Source: DASXRU01 sp033856235 | Lineage (GTDB): Bacteria; Acidobacteriota; Blastocatellia; Pyrinomonadales; Pyrinomonadaceae | Length of the DNA stretch: 26,251 nt | Direction: 5' to 3' | Assembly: GCA_033856235.1 (NCBI GenBank) | Contig: JAWVFI010000145.1 | Location: 1 to 26,251 of the forward strand | Part shown: positions 16,280-24,287 of the stretch, in pieces | How positions within the stretch are numbered: position 1 is the first letter of the stretch | Layout: each line of letters begins with the position of its first letter | Notes under the pieces: generated by a model | What the model was told of the DNA's origin: nothing | Databases searched by the model: none | The model's input: the letters and a program-made list of their open reading frames with translations, nothing else | Translations under genes and position numbers: made by a program

Positions 16280-16936
16280 CTACTGGCAGGCGCCGATGTA
16301 AACATCCACGTCCGACTTGACCAGAGCGTTATTGTACGGGCCACCCTTCGGGCCGTATCTGGAATATTGAGCGTGGCTATTGGCGATTTGCGAAATGACG
16401 CACCCGCGTTTCTTCGGGTTCGAGTTTTTGTAGGTGGCGTTGATGTAGGCATTCGCAATCGCAGGAGGCGCCGGGTACTCGACGGCAACCAGACTGAAGG
16501 TCACATCTTCGGTATCGGTACCCTCATCACCCTGATGCCTTGTCCGAATGCTAATGCTGTAAGTCCCCGGTGCCGCGACTGACCACGGAACTGTGATGGT
16601 GGCGTCATTGTCGCTGCTGGTGTTGCAGGTTGAGCCAGGCGTTCCGGCAAAAGCGGTCGGACGACACTGATTGCCGTTATCAAACGGATTCCCAATTACT
16701 CCAGTCATGCTACTTCCATCAACTGAGACTTCGAGAACGTTCAGGCCGCTTAGGGAAGCGTGGTGTATGGTCAGCGTGATTGTCGCAGCGTAGGGAAAAC
16801 TCGAAACAAAAACTGTTCCCGTGGGGGCTGTCACATTGATGACCGGGGTGTCGGCCTGCGCCTTCCGCGCCGGCGCGAAAACCACGAGCGCTACCGCCAG
16901 CGCGAAAGCGCTTATTAGTAAGAGTGTGCGTTTCAT
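16280..16936 (-). CDS. Secreted Ig-like/beta-sandwich protein of unknown function
   Basis: This 218-residue protein has a textbook signal peptide (MKRTLLLISAFALAVALVVF, cleavage near KAQA at residue 28). The mature part begins with TPVINVTAPTGTVFVSS and alternates short beta-type segments (AATITLTIHH, VLEVSVDG, DATITVPWSVAAPGTYSISI), suggesting one Ig-like domain. The C-terminal about 65 residues (ANAYINATYKNSNPKKRGC onward) are of a different character, rich in Asn, Lys and Tyr. The mature part has four cysteines, possibly two disulphides. AAGGAG 9 bases before the ATG is an excellent ribosome binding site. It converges on the PqqD-knottin pair and shares their terminator hairpin. I do not recognise a named family. 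Confidence 0.75.
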   Translation of the reverse strand: MKRTLLLISAFALAVALVVFAPARKAQADTPVINVTAPTGTVFVSSFPYAATITLTIHHASLSGLNVLEVSVDGSSMTGVIGNPFDNGNQCRPTAFAGTPGSTCNTSSDNDATITVPWSVAAPGTYSISIRTRHQGDEGTDTEDVTFSLVAVEYPAPPAIANAYINATYKNSNPKKRGCVISQIANSHAQYSRYGPKGGPYNNALVKSDVDVYIGACQ

Positions 16937-17252
16937 TGATTATCTCCTTCAAGACTTGTGGGGGGGGCCAGCTAACAAATGGGGGTGGACGTCCTGGCCT
17001 TTGAGACTGTCACACCTGGCAATTTCTTTCGATCTCTACTGGGCATCTGGACCGTAAGAGAGATTAAAATCTCAATAGTCGCTGATCTACATTTGCTTTA
17101 CCGGAGAGCAATGCATGTACCAGCACCCTTCGCTTGATCGCCACCCAACGAAATGGGCTTAGGTGGGGTTGAAAGGCTTTTTTGGAGGCGTCAAACTAAC
17201 AAAAAGGAGACTAGCTGTAAACAAGAAAAGACAGGAGCAGTGCTTAACAATG
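16937..17252. other. 316-base intergenic region
   Basis: This lies between the leftward 16936 gene start and the end of the CoA ligase. It should carry the promoter of the secreted protein and the terminator of the ligase, but no clear example of either was seen. A 6-bp inverted repeat GAGATT-AA-AATCTC (17060-17073) lies 124 bases upstream of the 16936 ATG and could be an operator. A run of eight or more G is at about 16962-16970. Confidence 0.35.
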
Positions 17253-18878
17253 TCAAACGCCATCGCGGAATGGCATCAGGCTTCCTCTCAACTTTCGCCG
17301 GTCGATCTTCCCACGATCATTTTTGGGAAGTGAGGTCACAAATTCTATCCAGCGAGGATATTTGTAAACGGCAAGGTGGGATTTCACAAAGTCTTTCAAT
17401 TCCTGGACCAGATGATCATCACCCGCAGCGGCGAATCCTTCGCGAAGCATTACAAAAGCCTTTGGCTTTACCAGCCCATCCGCAGCAGCAGCGCCGATGA
17501 CGGCGCACTCCAACACAGCCTGGTGCTGCAGCAGGCAATTCTCAATCTCAGCTGGAGCGACAAAGACGCCGGAGACTTTCAACATATCGTCAGTGCGACC
17601 GTGGTACCAGTAGTAGCCTTCCGCGTCGACATGAAATTGATCTCCGGTAGTGCACCAATCGCCGGCAAAAACTTCTTTTGATTTTTCGTGCGCGTTCCAG
17701 TAGCAAAGCGCCGCCGAGTCACCTTTAATCTTCAGCGTGCCCATCTGGCCCACTTCCACTTCATTTCCCTGGGCATCCACTATCCGGGCCTCGTAACCTT
17801 CGACAGTCCGCCCCAGACTTCCGGGCATCACATCATCGGGTCGATTCGTAATGTAGATATGAAACATCTCGGCCGAACCGATGCCATCGCAAATCTCGAC
17901 GCCGATCTCTTTTTTCCAGCGGTGGTAAAGCTCAACGGGCAGCGCTTCACCAGCCGAATAGCAAAAACGCAAAGACGATAAGTCATGGCGGTCGGCGTTC
18001 TCAGCGTTCAGCATCGAGTTAATCATCGTCGGCACGGTGGTCAGAATCGTAGGCCGATAACGCTCAATCACAGCGAATAGTTTTTCCGGCGTGGAGCGTT
18101 CCGCAAACAACGCAGTGGCGCCGCCGACGGCGAAGGGAAACAGCAGATTTGTTCCAGTGGCATAACCGAAGAACAACTTGGGCACAGAAACGGTCAGGTC
18201 GTTTTCGCTAACACCCATGGTGCGTTTAGCGAACACTTCCGTGTTGTAAGGCAAGTCATGATGCAAGTGCACGGCGCCTTTGGGATGACCGGTTGATCCG
18301 GAAGTGAACAGCCAGATGGCGATGTCGTCCCGGTGCGTGTCCGCGGCCCGGCAAATGGGTAGTTGCGCGGGAACTATCTGCGAGAACGACACTAACCGGG
18401 CCTTACCGGCTACCGCGCCGACCTCGCCGCTGGCGACGGCACTGATCGCCGCCGGCGCGTCATCGTCATCGCCCACAATCATGACGGCGCGCAGAAAGGT
18501 TGCATCGCGGGCAGCTTCAGTGAATGTCTTGATCAGAGAGTGATGAACGACAGCGACGCGCGCTCGCGTGTATTCGAGGTAGTACTTGTAGTCATCCGCC
18601 GGCAGCAACGGATTGACCATAGTGATGACGGCCCCAATCCGTGCGGCCCCAAACCAGGTCCAGACAAACTCCGGACAGTCCGGCAAAACCAGCAGCACCC
18701 GGTCTTCAACCTCAACCCCCAACTCGCGCAGCGCATTGCCGGCGCGGTTCGACATGCGCGCTGCATCCCCATACGTGTAGGTTTGATCTTCGAAGTAAAG
18801 ACAGACTTTGCTTTCGCGACCCTCCTCCAGGTTGTGGTAGAGGAAGTAGTCGGCCATATTGAATCGTTCAGGGAACAT
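17253..18878 (-). CDS. Benzoate-CoA ligase family protein, candidate anthranilate-CoA ligase
   Basis: This 541-residue member of the AMP-forming acyl-CoA synthetases activates a carboxylic acid to its CoA thioester via an acyl-AMP. The opening FNMADYFLYHNLEEGRESKV is typical of the benzoate-CoA ligase subgroup. The ATP loop IWLFTSGSTGHPKGAVH, the GIGSAEMFHIYITN region that lines the substrate pocket in benzoate-CoA ligases, YYWYHGRTDDMLKVSGVFV at the hinge, and the catalytic Lys in PKNDRGKIDRRKLR are all present. The neighbouring kynurenine-pathway genes make 2-aminobenzoate the likeliest substrate (inference); benzoate, 4-hydroxybenzoate or salicylate remain possible. It starts 15 bases after the orphan 18894 gene, with no strong Shine-Dalgarno. 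A later in-frame Met (residue 8) is an alternative start. Confidence 0.9.
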   Translation of the reverse strand: MFPERFNMADYFLYHNLEEGRESKVCLYFEDQTYTYGDAARMSNRAGNALRELGVEVEDRVLLVLPDCPEFVWTWFGAARIGAVITMVNPLLPADDYKYYLEYTRARVAVVHHSLIKTFTEAARDATFLRAVMIVGDDDDAPAAISAVASGEVGAVAGKARLVSFSQIVPAQLPICRAADTHRDDIAIWLFTSGSTGHPKGAVHLHHDLPYNTEVFAKRTMGVSENDLTVSVPKLFFGYATGTNLLFPFAVGGATALFAERSTPEKLFAVIERYRPTILTTVPTMINSMLNAENADRHDLSSLRFCYSAGEALPVELYHRWKKEIGVEICDGIGSAEMFHIYITNRPDDVMPGSLGRTVEGYEARIVDAQGNEVEVGQMGTLKIKGDSAALCYWNAHEKSKEVFAGDWCTTGDQFHVDAEGYYWYHGRTDDMLKVSGVFVAPAEIENCLLQHQAVLECAVIGAAAADGLVKPKAFVMLREGFAAAGDDHLVQELKDFVKSHLAVYKYPRWIEFVTSLPKNDRGKIDRRKLRGSLMPFRDGV

Positions 18879-18893
18879 GTGATTGGCCCAGCC

Positions 18894-19721
18894 CTAGCTA
18901 CCATATGAAGCAGAAGCGAAAATATAGCCACCCGCAGTCAACGGTAACCCACAAACCTCCTCCAGAATCGCATAGACATTATTTTCGAGGCCGTTTACAT
19001 CGTCCAGCAAAGTAAAAGGCCAACTCTTTTTGTGGGTTCTATTTGGGCGGGCTGTTTGAATTTCTAAGGTAAGTTGATATGAGCCAGGCGCCCAGTAATA
19101 CAACGCCTTCAACCGCTCAAGCGCATCTTGATAGCCGGGTGTTGCAGAAAAGAGATCAAAAGCCCGTCGCAGCTTTTTCATTAAGGCCTGCTGACTGCCT
19201 GGGTCGAGTATTGCCCCTGATAGCTCCAGCTTTTGCACGCATACAAGCCAGTCTTTCCGAACCGCTTCGACCACAGGGCGCGCCGCCGCGATGAGCGTAT
19301 CGTCCGAAAAGATTGTGTTAAAGCGGTAGGGTTCAAGGCTCGATACCAGGAAACTAAAGGGTGCGTCCAAAGCTACTTCGGCTGACTGTCCGGTGTTCAT
19401 ACCGACGCTTATCTTGGGGGTACGGAACGCCGACCAACTAAACTCTCGCCGTGAGCCATCTTTGTTATTTAGCAGGCTCAGTTTAGCCCATTGGATAAAC
19501 ATGTCACGATCGCGCGCCCTTAGCGTGCACATTATTCCAATAGTGGCGCCGAATCCGCTATAACCAACTTCAATGCGGGATGTTTCATAGATGTCTATGG
19601 TTCCGCGTTTGAACAGACGTCTCACCATAGCGAGCAACCACGGTTGGATTAGAGCCACAAAGGCCACTACTGTGGCTAATGCGGTCCACGTTTCCGTGCT
19701 CCAATTCCTAACATCTAGCAT
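18894..19721 (-). CDS. Hypothetical membrane-anchored protein
   Basis: This 275-residue protein is not recognised. A single N-terminal membrane segment (WTALATVVAFVALIQPWLLA, about residues 11-30) is followed by a soluble domain without known catalytic motifs (for example SRIEVGYSGFGATIGIMCTL and SSLEPYRFNTIFSDDTLIAA). GAGAGGTT about 8 bases before the ATG supports the start. It lies between the toxin-antitoxin pair and the CoA ligase and breaks up the catabolic cluster, so it may have arrived with the toxin-antitoxin genes (inference). Confidence 0.75.
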   Translation of the reverse strand: MLDVRNWSTETWTALATVVAFVALIQPWLLAMVRRLFKRGTIDIYETSRIEVGYSGFGATIGIMCTLRARDRDMFIQWAKLSLLNNKDGSRREFSWSAFRTPKISVGMNTGQSAEVALDAPFSFLVSSLEPYRFNTIFSDDTLIAAARPVVEAVRKDWLVCVQKLELSGAILDPGSQQALMKKLRRAFDLFSATPGYQDALERLKALYYWAPGSYQLTLEIQTARPNRTHKKSWPFTLLDDVNGLENNVYAILEEVCGLPLTAGGYIFASASYGS

Positions 19722-19830
19722 AATTGTTAACCTCTCTCAGTCGCACTAACCGCGGTATTGAGGGCAGAGTGAGCCATGGAGGTCCTAGCCATATTCACTA
19801 ATGCCATCGAACAAGAATTGGGTGGGACCT

Positions 19831-20103
19831 TCAATCGTAAAATTCGCGCCGATGCCCGACGGTCACAATGGTTACTCGCCGAGCCTGATCATCAATCTCG
19901 TAACCGATCCGCCAATCACCGACGCGAATCCTCCACTGCCTGTCCGAAGTTTTTACTTTCAGTGATCCTGGAGGGCGCGGGTTTACGACGAGACCGTCGA
20001 TTGCAGAAGCGATGCGCGCGAGAACTTGTCGATCCAGCTTGCGAGTTTCTCGACTGGCTCGCTTTGTTAAAGAGACTTGATAAGGAGGATCACGCGTCGC
20101 CAT
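19831..20103 (-). CDS. RelE/ParE-family toxin of a type II toxin-antitoxin system
   Basis: This is a 90-residue basic protein. The pattern YQVSLTKRASRETRKLDRQV, ending in WRIRVGDWRIGYEIDDQARR followed by VTIVTVGHRREFYD, is that of RelE-like mRNA interferases. The conserved C-terminal basic/aromatic residues (Arg in RIRVGDWR, His-Arg-Arg, Tyr in EFYD) are present, so it looks intact. Its start overlaps the end of the antitoxin gene by 14 bases, the usual antitoxin-first arrangement, so production of the pair is coupled. Confidence 0.9.
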   Translation of the reverse strand: MATRDPPYQVSLTKRASRETRKLDRQVLARIASAIDGLVVNPRPPGSLKVKTSDRQWRIRVGDWRIGYEIDDQARRVTIVTVGHRREFYD

Positions 20104-20290
20104 CGAGCTTACCTTCTGAGATTAGATCGGCTTTCACCTTTTCCCACGGTATACGCTCTTCGTTCTTGGTTTCTTTAGCGACTCGAGTGACGTGCAAATC
20201 CTCAAGCAGCTCTTGATATTCTTCGAGCGGGAGAATTACCGCAGTCCGCTCGCCATTAGCATCGGTGACGTATTGAACATTGCGTGACAT
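20090..20290 (-). CDS. Type II antitoxin (Phd/YefM or RelB-like)
   Basis: This is a 66-residue acidic partner of the RelE-like toxin. NVQYVTDANGERTAVILPLE and EYQELLEDLHVTRVAKETKN resemble Phd/YefM-type and related short antitoxins: an N-terminal DNA-binding/dimerisation part and a C-terminal toxin-binding tail (about 45-66). AGGAG 8 bases before the ATG is a strong ribosome binding site. Such antitoxins usually repress their own promoter; no clear operator was mapped in the 67 bases to the next gene. Confidence 0.87.
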   Translation of the reverse strand: MSRNVQYVTDANGERTAVILPLEEYQELLEDLHVTRVAKETKNEERIPWEKVKADLISEGKLDGDA

Positions 20291-20357
20291 TTTCGCTACT
20301 CCTGTCTAGAGTTATCCGATTTTATCATAGCAACGTGCGCGAAGCGCTTGACGATAA

Positions 20358-21227
20358 CTAGGAGCCGGCAAACGGACACCCTTCGTCACTGCCTTTCGTA
20401 CTTAGATGCGTTCGCGCTTCCCACAGCTCCGGGAAAAACCGTTTATCCAAAGTGGTGCGCAGGTAACCAATGCCGTCGGAGCCGCCGGTGCCCCGCTTGG
20501 CGCCCACCATTCGCTCTACCATCTTGATGTGATGGGAACGCCACAATGAAAACCATTCGTCGTGCTCCAGCAGGGTTTCGGCGAGGCCAAATTCCTCTTC
20601 GTGCTTTTCAAAGTGGGCAAGAAGATCAAGCACGGCACGCACGCGTTTCCCGTAAGGGCGGCGGCGCTCTTTTTCATCGAGGGTTACGCCACCAGGCTCG
20701 TGGTCAGCTGGCGCATCGAAGCCGCGCCGGCGTAACAATGCATAGAACGCGTCGCCAAGCGAAGGCGCTTCCATGCGCGCGAGTAAACGCCTATGTGCAA
20801 ATTCGTCAGACTCTGTTTCCCGCAGGACCCTTTCATCTTTCAGGCCGGAAGCAAACTCGATCTCGCGAAACTGCATTGATTGAAAACCACTGGCCGGATT
20901 CAATTCTTCGCGAAAGCCCAGGAAGCTAACGGGGGTCATCGTTTCCAGAATGTGGATCTGTTGGACCAGAAGTTTTTCGATCTCGATTACCCGGTGCAAC
21001 GCGCGGGCGGCCGAAGAACCGCGGTCTTCGTTTATTAACCGAACCGCAGCATCAATTTCGTGAAGAATCTGTTTGAACCAGAGCTCGTACGCCTGATGTA
21101 TCGTAATGAAGAGCAGCTCGTCGTGATGGGCCGGATCGGACAGCACACTCTGCAGCTCGATCAGCTCCGGCACGCGGAGATACTTGTTGTAAGAGAGGGG
21201 CGCGTCAGCGCCGTATTCTTTTGTCAT
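20358..21227 (-). CDS. kynA: Tryptophan 2,3-dioxygenase
   Basis: This 289-residue haem enzyme opens the indole ring of L-tryptophan to N-formylkynurenine, the first step of the kynurenine pathway. Its length is typical of bacterial forms. The catalytic histidine is in LFITIHQAYELWFKQ (His44), the substrate-binding Arg in FLGFREELNPASGFQS (Arg106), the haem-ligand His in SHHIKMVERMVG (His233), and the conserved loop KRGTGGSDGIGYLR follows. The start at ATG 21227 leaves MTKEYGADAPLSYNKYLRVP, the normal N-terminus. It lies 88 bases downstream of the kynureninase-like gene on the same strand, separated by a repeat-rich spacer. Confidence 0.96.
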   Translation of the reverse strand: MTKEYGADAPLSYNKYLRVPELIELQSVLSDPAHHDELLFITIHQAYELWFKQILHEIDAAVRLINEDRGSSAARALHRVIEIEKLLVQQIHILETMTPVSFLGFREELNPASGFQSMQFREIEFASGLKDERVLRETESDEFAHRRLLARMEAPSLGDAFYALLRRRGFDAPADHEPGGVTLDEKERRRPYGKRVRAVLDLLAHFEKHEEEFGLAETLLEHDEWFSLWRSHHIKMVERMVGAKRGTGGSDGIGYLRTTLDKRFFPELWEARTHLSTKGSDEGCPFAGS

Positions 21228-21228
21228 C

Positions 21229-21312
21229 GTCAGTGGTTAGTCATTAGTTGTCAGTCGTCAGTCGATTGCATGCGTGGCCGGCCACTAACCATGGACAACT
21301 GACTACTGACAC
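21229..21312. repeat. GTCAGT/TAGT-rich repeat spacer
   Basis: The gap between kynureninase and tryptophan dioxygenase is built from variants of GTCAGT and GTTAGT on the left and their complements (ACTAACC, ACTGAC) on the right, flanking GTGGCCGGCCAC-like sequence. It looks like a degenerate extragenic palindromic repeat; no promoter is clear inside it. Confidence 0.5.
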
Positions 21313-21315
21313 CGC

Positions 21316-22515
21316 TCAGAACGCCGCCCCGGCTTTTTCACCTGTCGCAAATGTCTGCGTATCGCAGATAGCCTTCATCTCGCTGATAACGTGCTCTACC
21401 TCGTCATCATTAGTATAGAAATGCGGCGAAATGCGCACGCCCGCTCCCGGGCGATAATCGACAATTATTTCGCGGCGCACCAATTCCCTCGTCACTGCGG
21501 ACGCGTGATCAACTGCGATCGTAATAGTGCCGCCGCGGCTGGCGGGGTCCGGCGGGCTGGTGACGCGAAAACCTGCTTCCCTCGCCAACTCCATCAGTCG
21601 CGTTGTTTGCCGCACACTCTTTTCGCGAATTGCCGGGACCCCGATTTCGTTAATGATCTTATAGCCACTACGCGCCGCATAGAGCGCCGGAATCGACGGA
21701 GAACCGTGCAGGAAGCGTTCGATCCCCGAGGCGTAGCGAAGTTTGGTGTCGAAAGCAAATGGTTCTTCGTGGGCCATCCATCCGGTTGTCTGCGGCTGAA
21801 AACGTCCTATCAGATCGGGCCTCACGTACAGATAACCCGCGCCGGGCCCTCCGCACAGCCACTTCACTGATCCGCCCGTAGCGAAATCCACATTCAAATC
21901 TTTGACGCTGAAAGGGACCGTGCCGGCCGATTGGTAGAGGTCCAGCACAACCATGGCGCCGACTTCGTGAGCGCGGTCGGTGATCGCTTTGGCATCCTGC
22001 AGAAAGCCGCTCTTATAAAGCACGTGTGAAATGGGGACCAGGAGAGTCGTTTCGTCGATGGCCGCCAACATGCGCTCGAGGGGAACGGTTATGCCGTCAT
22101 CCGATTTCACGGTTTCGATGCGCAGACGGCCGTCGCGAGCATGGGCTTCATAGACGTACATCACCGTGGGAAAGTTCAGCTCGGAATAAACGATTTTATT
22201 TCGCTTCGGCGTGGGCACAAAACAGGAAAGGATCAGCGACTGGCAGATCGAAACATTCTGGTGCATGACCACTGTGCGAGGGTCGGCGCCGATGATGCGC
22301 CCCACCTCATCACCGACGGTAACTGGCATTTCCCACCAACCTTCAGACCAGGCCCGCACCCCGCGCGTGGCCCAGGTGTCTGCATACTTCTGCATCTGCT
22401 GGTAAGTTTCGCGCGGCATCGCGCCCAGGCTGTGCGAAATCAGATAAACAGTCTTGTCGAGTATGGGAAACTCGCTACGCCACTTCAGAAGTTGATCGGT
22501 CACTGCCCTCTCCAT
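21316..22515 (-). CDS. Kynureninase-like PLP enzyme (aminotransferase class V fold)
   Basis: This is a fold-type I PLP enzyme of about 399 residues. Class V features include TVYLISHSLGAMPRETYQQ near the N-terminus, VVLDLYQSAGTVPFSVKDL (PLP Asp in LDLYQSAG), the PLP Lys218 in GGSVKWLCGGPGAGYLYVRP, and TTGWMAHEEPFAFD. The order matches kynureninase and kynureninase-like proteins, which hydrolyse kynurenine to anthranilate and alanine; a neighbouring tryptophan dioxygenase supports this. Isopenicillin-epimerase-like paralogues are an alternative. The start at ATG 22515 is preferred because homologous sequence begins here. The ORF extends to an ATG at 22587, but those 24 extra codons run through palindromic operator-like DNA and a repeat edge. 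No strong ribosome binding site was seen. Confidence 0.85.
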   Translation of the reverse strand: MERAVTDQLLKWRSEFPILDKTVYLISHSLGAMPRETYQQMQKYADTWATRGVRAWSEGWWEMPVTVGDEVGRIIGADPRTVVMHQNVSICQSLILSCFVPTPKRNKIVYSELNFPTVMYVYEAHARDGRLRIETVKSDDGITVPLERMLAAIDETTLLVPISHVLYKSGFLQDAKAITDRAHEVGAMVVLDLYQSAGTVPFSVKDLNVDFATGGSVKWLCGGPGAGYLYVRPDLIGRFQPQTTGWMAHEEPFAFDTKLRYASGIERFLHGSPSIPALYAARSGYKIINEIGVPAIREKSVRQTTRLMELAREAGFRVTSPPDPASRGGTITIAVDHASAVTRELVRREIIVDYRPGAGVRISPHFYTNDDEVEHVISEMKAICDTQTFATGEKAGAAF

Positions 22516-22526
22516 CGAAATCGAAT

Positions 22527-22548
22527 TTACAATGTAAGGTAATTTACC
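22527..22548. promoter_or_regulatory. Candidate operator: two adjacent GTAA/TTAC palindromes
   Basis: TTACAATGTAA (22527-22537) is a perfect odd palindrome and GGTAATTTACC (22538-22548) follows directly. They lie 12-33 bases upstream of the preferred kynureninase start. This is the sort of site a catabolic repressor or activator would bind; the cognate regulator is not in the window. Confidence 0.4.
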
Positions 22549-22591
22549 ACAGAGATCTGATAATCCCGTTCTTCCCTTAGTGAGCATGAAC

Positions 22592-22752
22592 CGGCTTCGC
22601 CGCCTGATGTGCGGAAGGGCTCAGCCCTTCCGTTAATGGCTTTGTTGTAAATAGGCTGTGCCTCTTTAACAGCCATTAAAGGCGCAGCCTTTCTCATGCG
22701 CAAGTAGTTGCCGGAAAGGCACAGCCTTTCCGCACATCAGACGGCAAAGCCG
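22592..22752. repeat. Palindromic MITE/REP-like element between kynureninase and flavin oxidoreductase
   Basis: The 25-base ends 22592-22616 and 22728-22752 are inverted copies differing at two positions (shared core CTGATGTGCGGAA). Inside are further short palindromes of related sequence: GGAAGGGCTCAGCCCTTCC, AAAGGCGCAGCCTTT and GGAAAGGCACAGCCTTTCC. The element has no coding capacity of its own. Its right part could be read as the first residues of an extended 22804 gene, which is probably an artefact. Confidence 0.75.
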
Positions 22753-22803
22753 CCAGCATGGGGGCGTCACTTCGTGCCGCGTGATAAAGTGGCTCTCTTA
22801 CTA

Positions 22804-24276
22804 ATGTGGAAGTTTGCCAACCCCATCAAGCATCCAATTCCGGAGACGCGTTGGCCCAACGCGGCTGAGGCGGCACAATCTCTTCTTTTTCAACCGATCG
22901 CGATCGGCCCAATAACTTTAAAGAGCCGCACCTGGGTGCCCGCCATGGTGCCGTGGCGCGCCACCGAAGACGGCTTCGTCACACAGGAGAACCTCGATTG
23001 GTACCGGCGTTTTGCTGAAGGAAGACCCGGAGCTTTGGTGGTCGAAGCGACCGGCGTTCGTGACATTCCCAGTGGCCCCCTGCTGCGCATCGGCCACGAT
23101 CGCTTCCTTCCAGGTTTGCGGAAACTAGTTGATACCGTGCGCGAAGCCAGTGATGGGCAGACGCGCTTGTTTATTCAAATTCTAGATTTTCTCGCGATCA
23201 AGCGGCGGCCGGATCCACGAAAATTCTTCGACAGGTTCCTCACCCCGAACCAACGTCACCGGGAAGCCCTGGCCAAACTAACTGGGGACGATAGTTGGCT
23301 GGGCGCAGATGAAGAACTAGTCCGCGCATTTCTCAAGGAGGCGGCTGAGGAAGTCATTACCGCCGTCCTGGATGAACGTGAGTTGGAATCGTTGCGCAGC
23401 GGCTATCGCGAGCGCGTGACTGACACTCACCTGCCACACATCGCGGAACTCCCACACACGCTCCCGAACATTTTTGCAGAGGCAGCCGCGCGAGCGCGTG
23501 CGGCTGGCTTCGACGGCGTCGAGCTGCATTATGCGCATGCCTACACGATGGCTGGTTTTCTCAGCGCTCGGAACACGCGCAGTGACGGTTATGGCGGCGG
23601 CCGTGAGCAGCGCGCGCGCCTCCCTCTGGAAGTTTATCGCGCGGTCCGGCAAAGCGTGGGCAACGACTATGTGGTCGGAGTCCGCTTCCTTGGCGACGAA
23701 GTCATTGCCGGGGGCAACCGGGTCGAAGACGCCAGCTATTTTGGCGTCGAATTCGCGAGCGCCGGGTTCGATTTTCTTTCTATCTCAAAGGGAGGAAAAT
23801 TCGAAGACGCACAGCAACCGAAAGTTGGTGAAGCCGTTTATCCCTACACCGGACGCAGTGGTTATGAGTGCATGCCTACGACCCTGTCGGATGAACGAGG
23901 GCCCTTTGGCCGCAGTGTGTCCCTGGTCAAAGCGATCAAGAACGCCGTGAACGACGCGGGACATAAGACACCTATCATTGCAACCGGCGGCATTACGACA
24001 TTTGAACAGGCAGAGGCAATTCTGCGTGGCGGGGACGCGGACATTGCCGGACTGGCGCGGCAGGCGCTGGCCGATCCGGATTGGTTCCTGAAAGTTAAAC
24101 TGGGCAGAGGTGATGAAGTCAGACGGTGCACCTACACGAACTATTGCGAAGCCCTGGACCAGGCGCACAAACAAGTAACCTGCAAGCTCTGGGATCGTAA
24201 GGAACTGAACGAGCCGGAAGTCAGCATGGCGAACGATGGCCGGCGAAGGCTACTGGCGCCGGAATGGAAAACCTAG
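22804..24276 (+). CDS. NADH:flavin oxidoreductase / Old Yellow Enzyme-family protein
   Basis: This FMN-dependent TIM-barrel reductase is about 490 residues from the ATG at 22804. The N-terminal barrel entry LLFQPIAIGPITLKSRTWVP, the active-site histidines in ELHYAHAYTMAGFLSARNTR, followed by SDGYGG, and the FMN phosphate region PIIATGGITTFEQAEA with DIAGLARQALADPDW are family hallmarks. It is a divergent, standalone member with an extra helical stretch (about 130-220), not an obvious copy of the C-terminal domain of fused anthraniloyl-CoA monooxygenase/reductase. The ORF extends to 22708, but those codons lie in or just after the palindromic element, so 22804 (MWKFANPIKHP) is preferred. No clear ribosome binding site. 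It ends 12 bases from the convergent monooxygenase stop. A role in reducing a dearomatised CoA intermediate is inference. Confidence 0.85.
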   Translation: MWKFANPIKHPIPETRWPNAAEAAQSLLFQPIAIGPITLKSRTWVPAMVPWRATEDGFVTQENLDWYRRFAEGRPGALVVEATGVRDIPSGPLLRIGHDRFLPGLRKLVDTVREASDGQTRLFIQILDFLAIKRRPDPRKFFDRFLTPNQRHREALAKLTGDDSWLGADEELVRAFLKEAAEEVITAVLDERELESLRSGYRERVTDTHLPHIAELPHTLPNIFAEAAARARAAGFDGVELHYAHAYTMAGFLSARNTRSDGYGGGREQRARLPLEVYRAVRQSVGNDYVVGVRFLGDEVIAGGNRVEDASYFGVEFASAGFDFLSISKGGKFEDAQQPKVGEAVYPYTGRSGYECMPTTLSDERGPFGRSVSLVKAIKNAVNDAGHKTPIIATGGITTFEQAEAILRGGDADIAGLARQALADPDWFLKVKLGRGDEVRRCTYTNYCEALDQAHKQVTCKLWDRKELNEPEVSMANDGRRRLLAPEWKT

Positions 24277-24287
24277 TCACGGTAACT

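Noticed and set aside
22516..22587. 24-codon extension of the kynureninase-like protein
   Set aside because: It runs through tandem operator-like palindromes and the edge of a repeat, and does not resemble the family N-terminus.
22708..22803. N-terminal extension of the flavin oxidoreductase
   Set aside because: Those codons fall in or just after a palindromic element; family-like sequence begins after the ATG at 22804.
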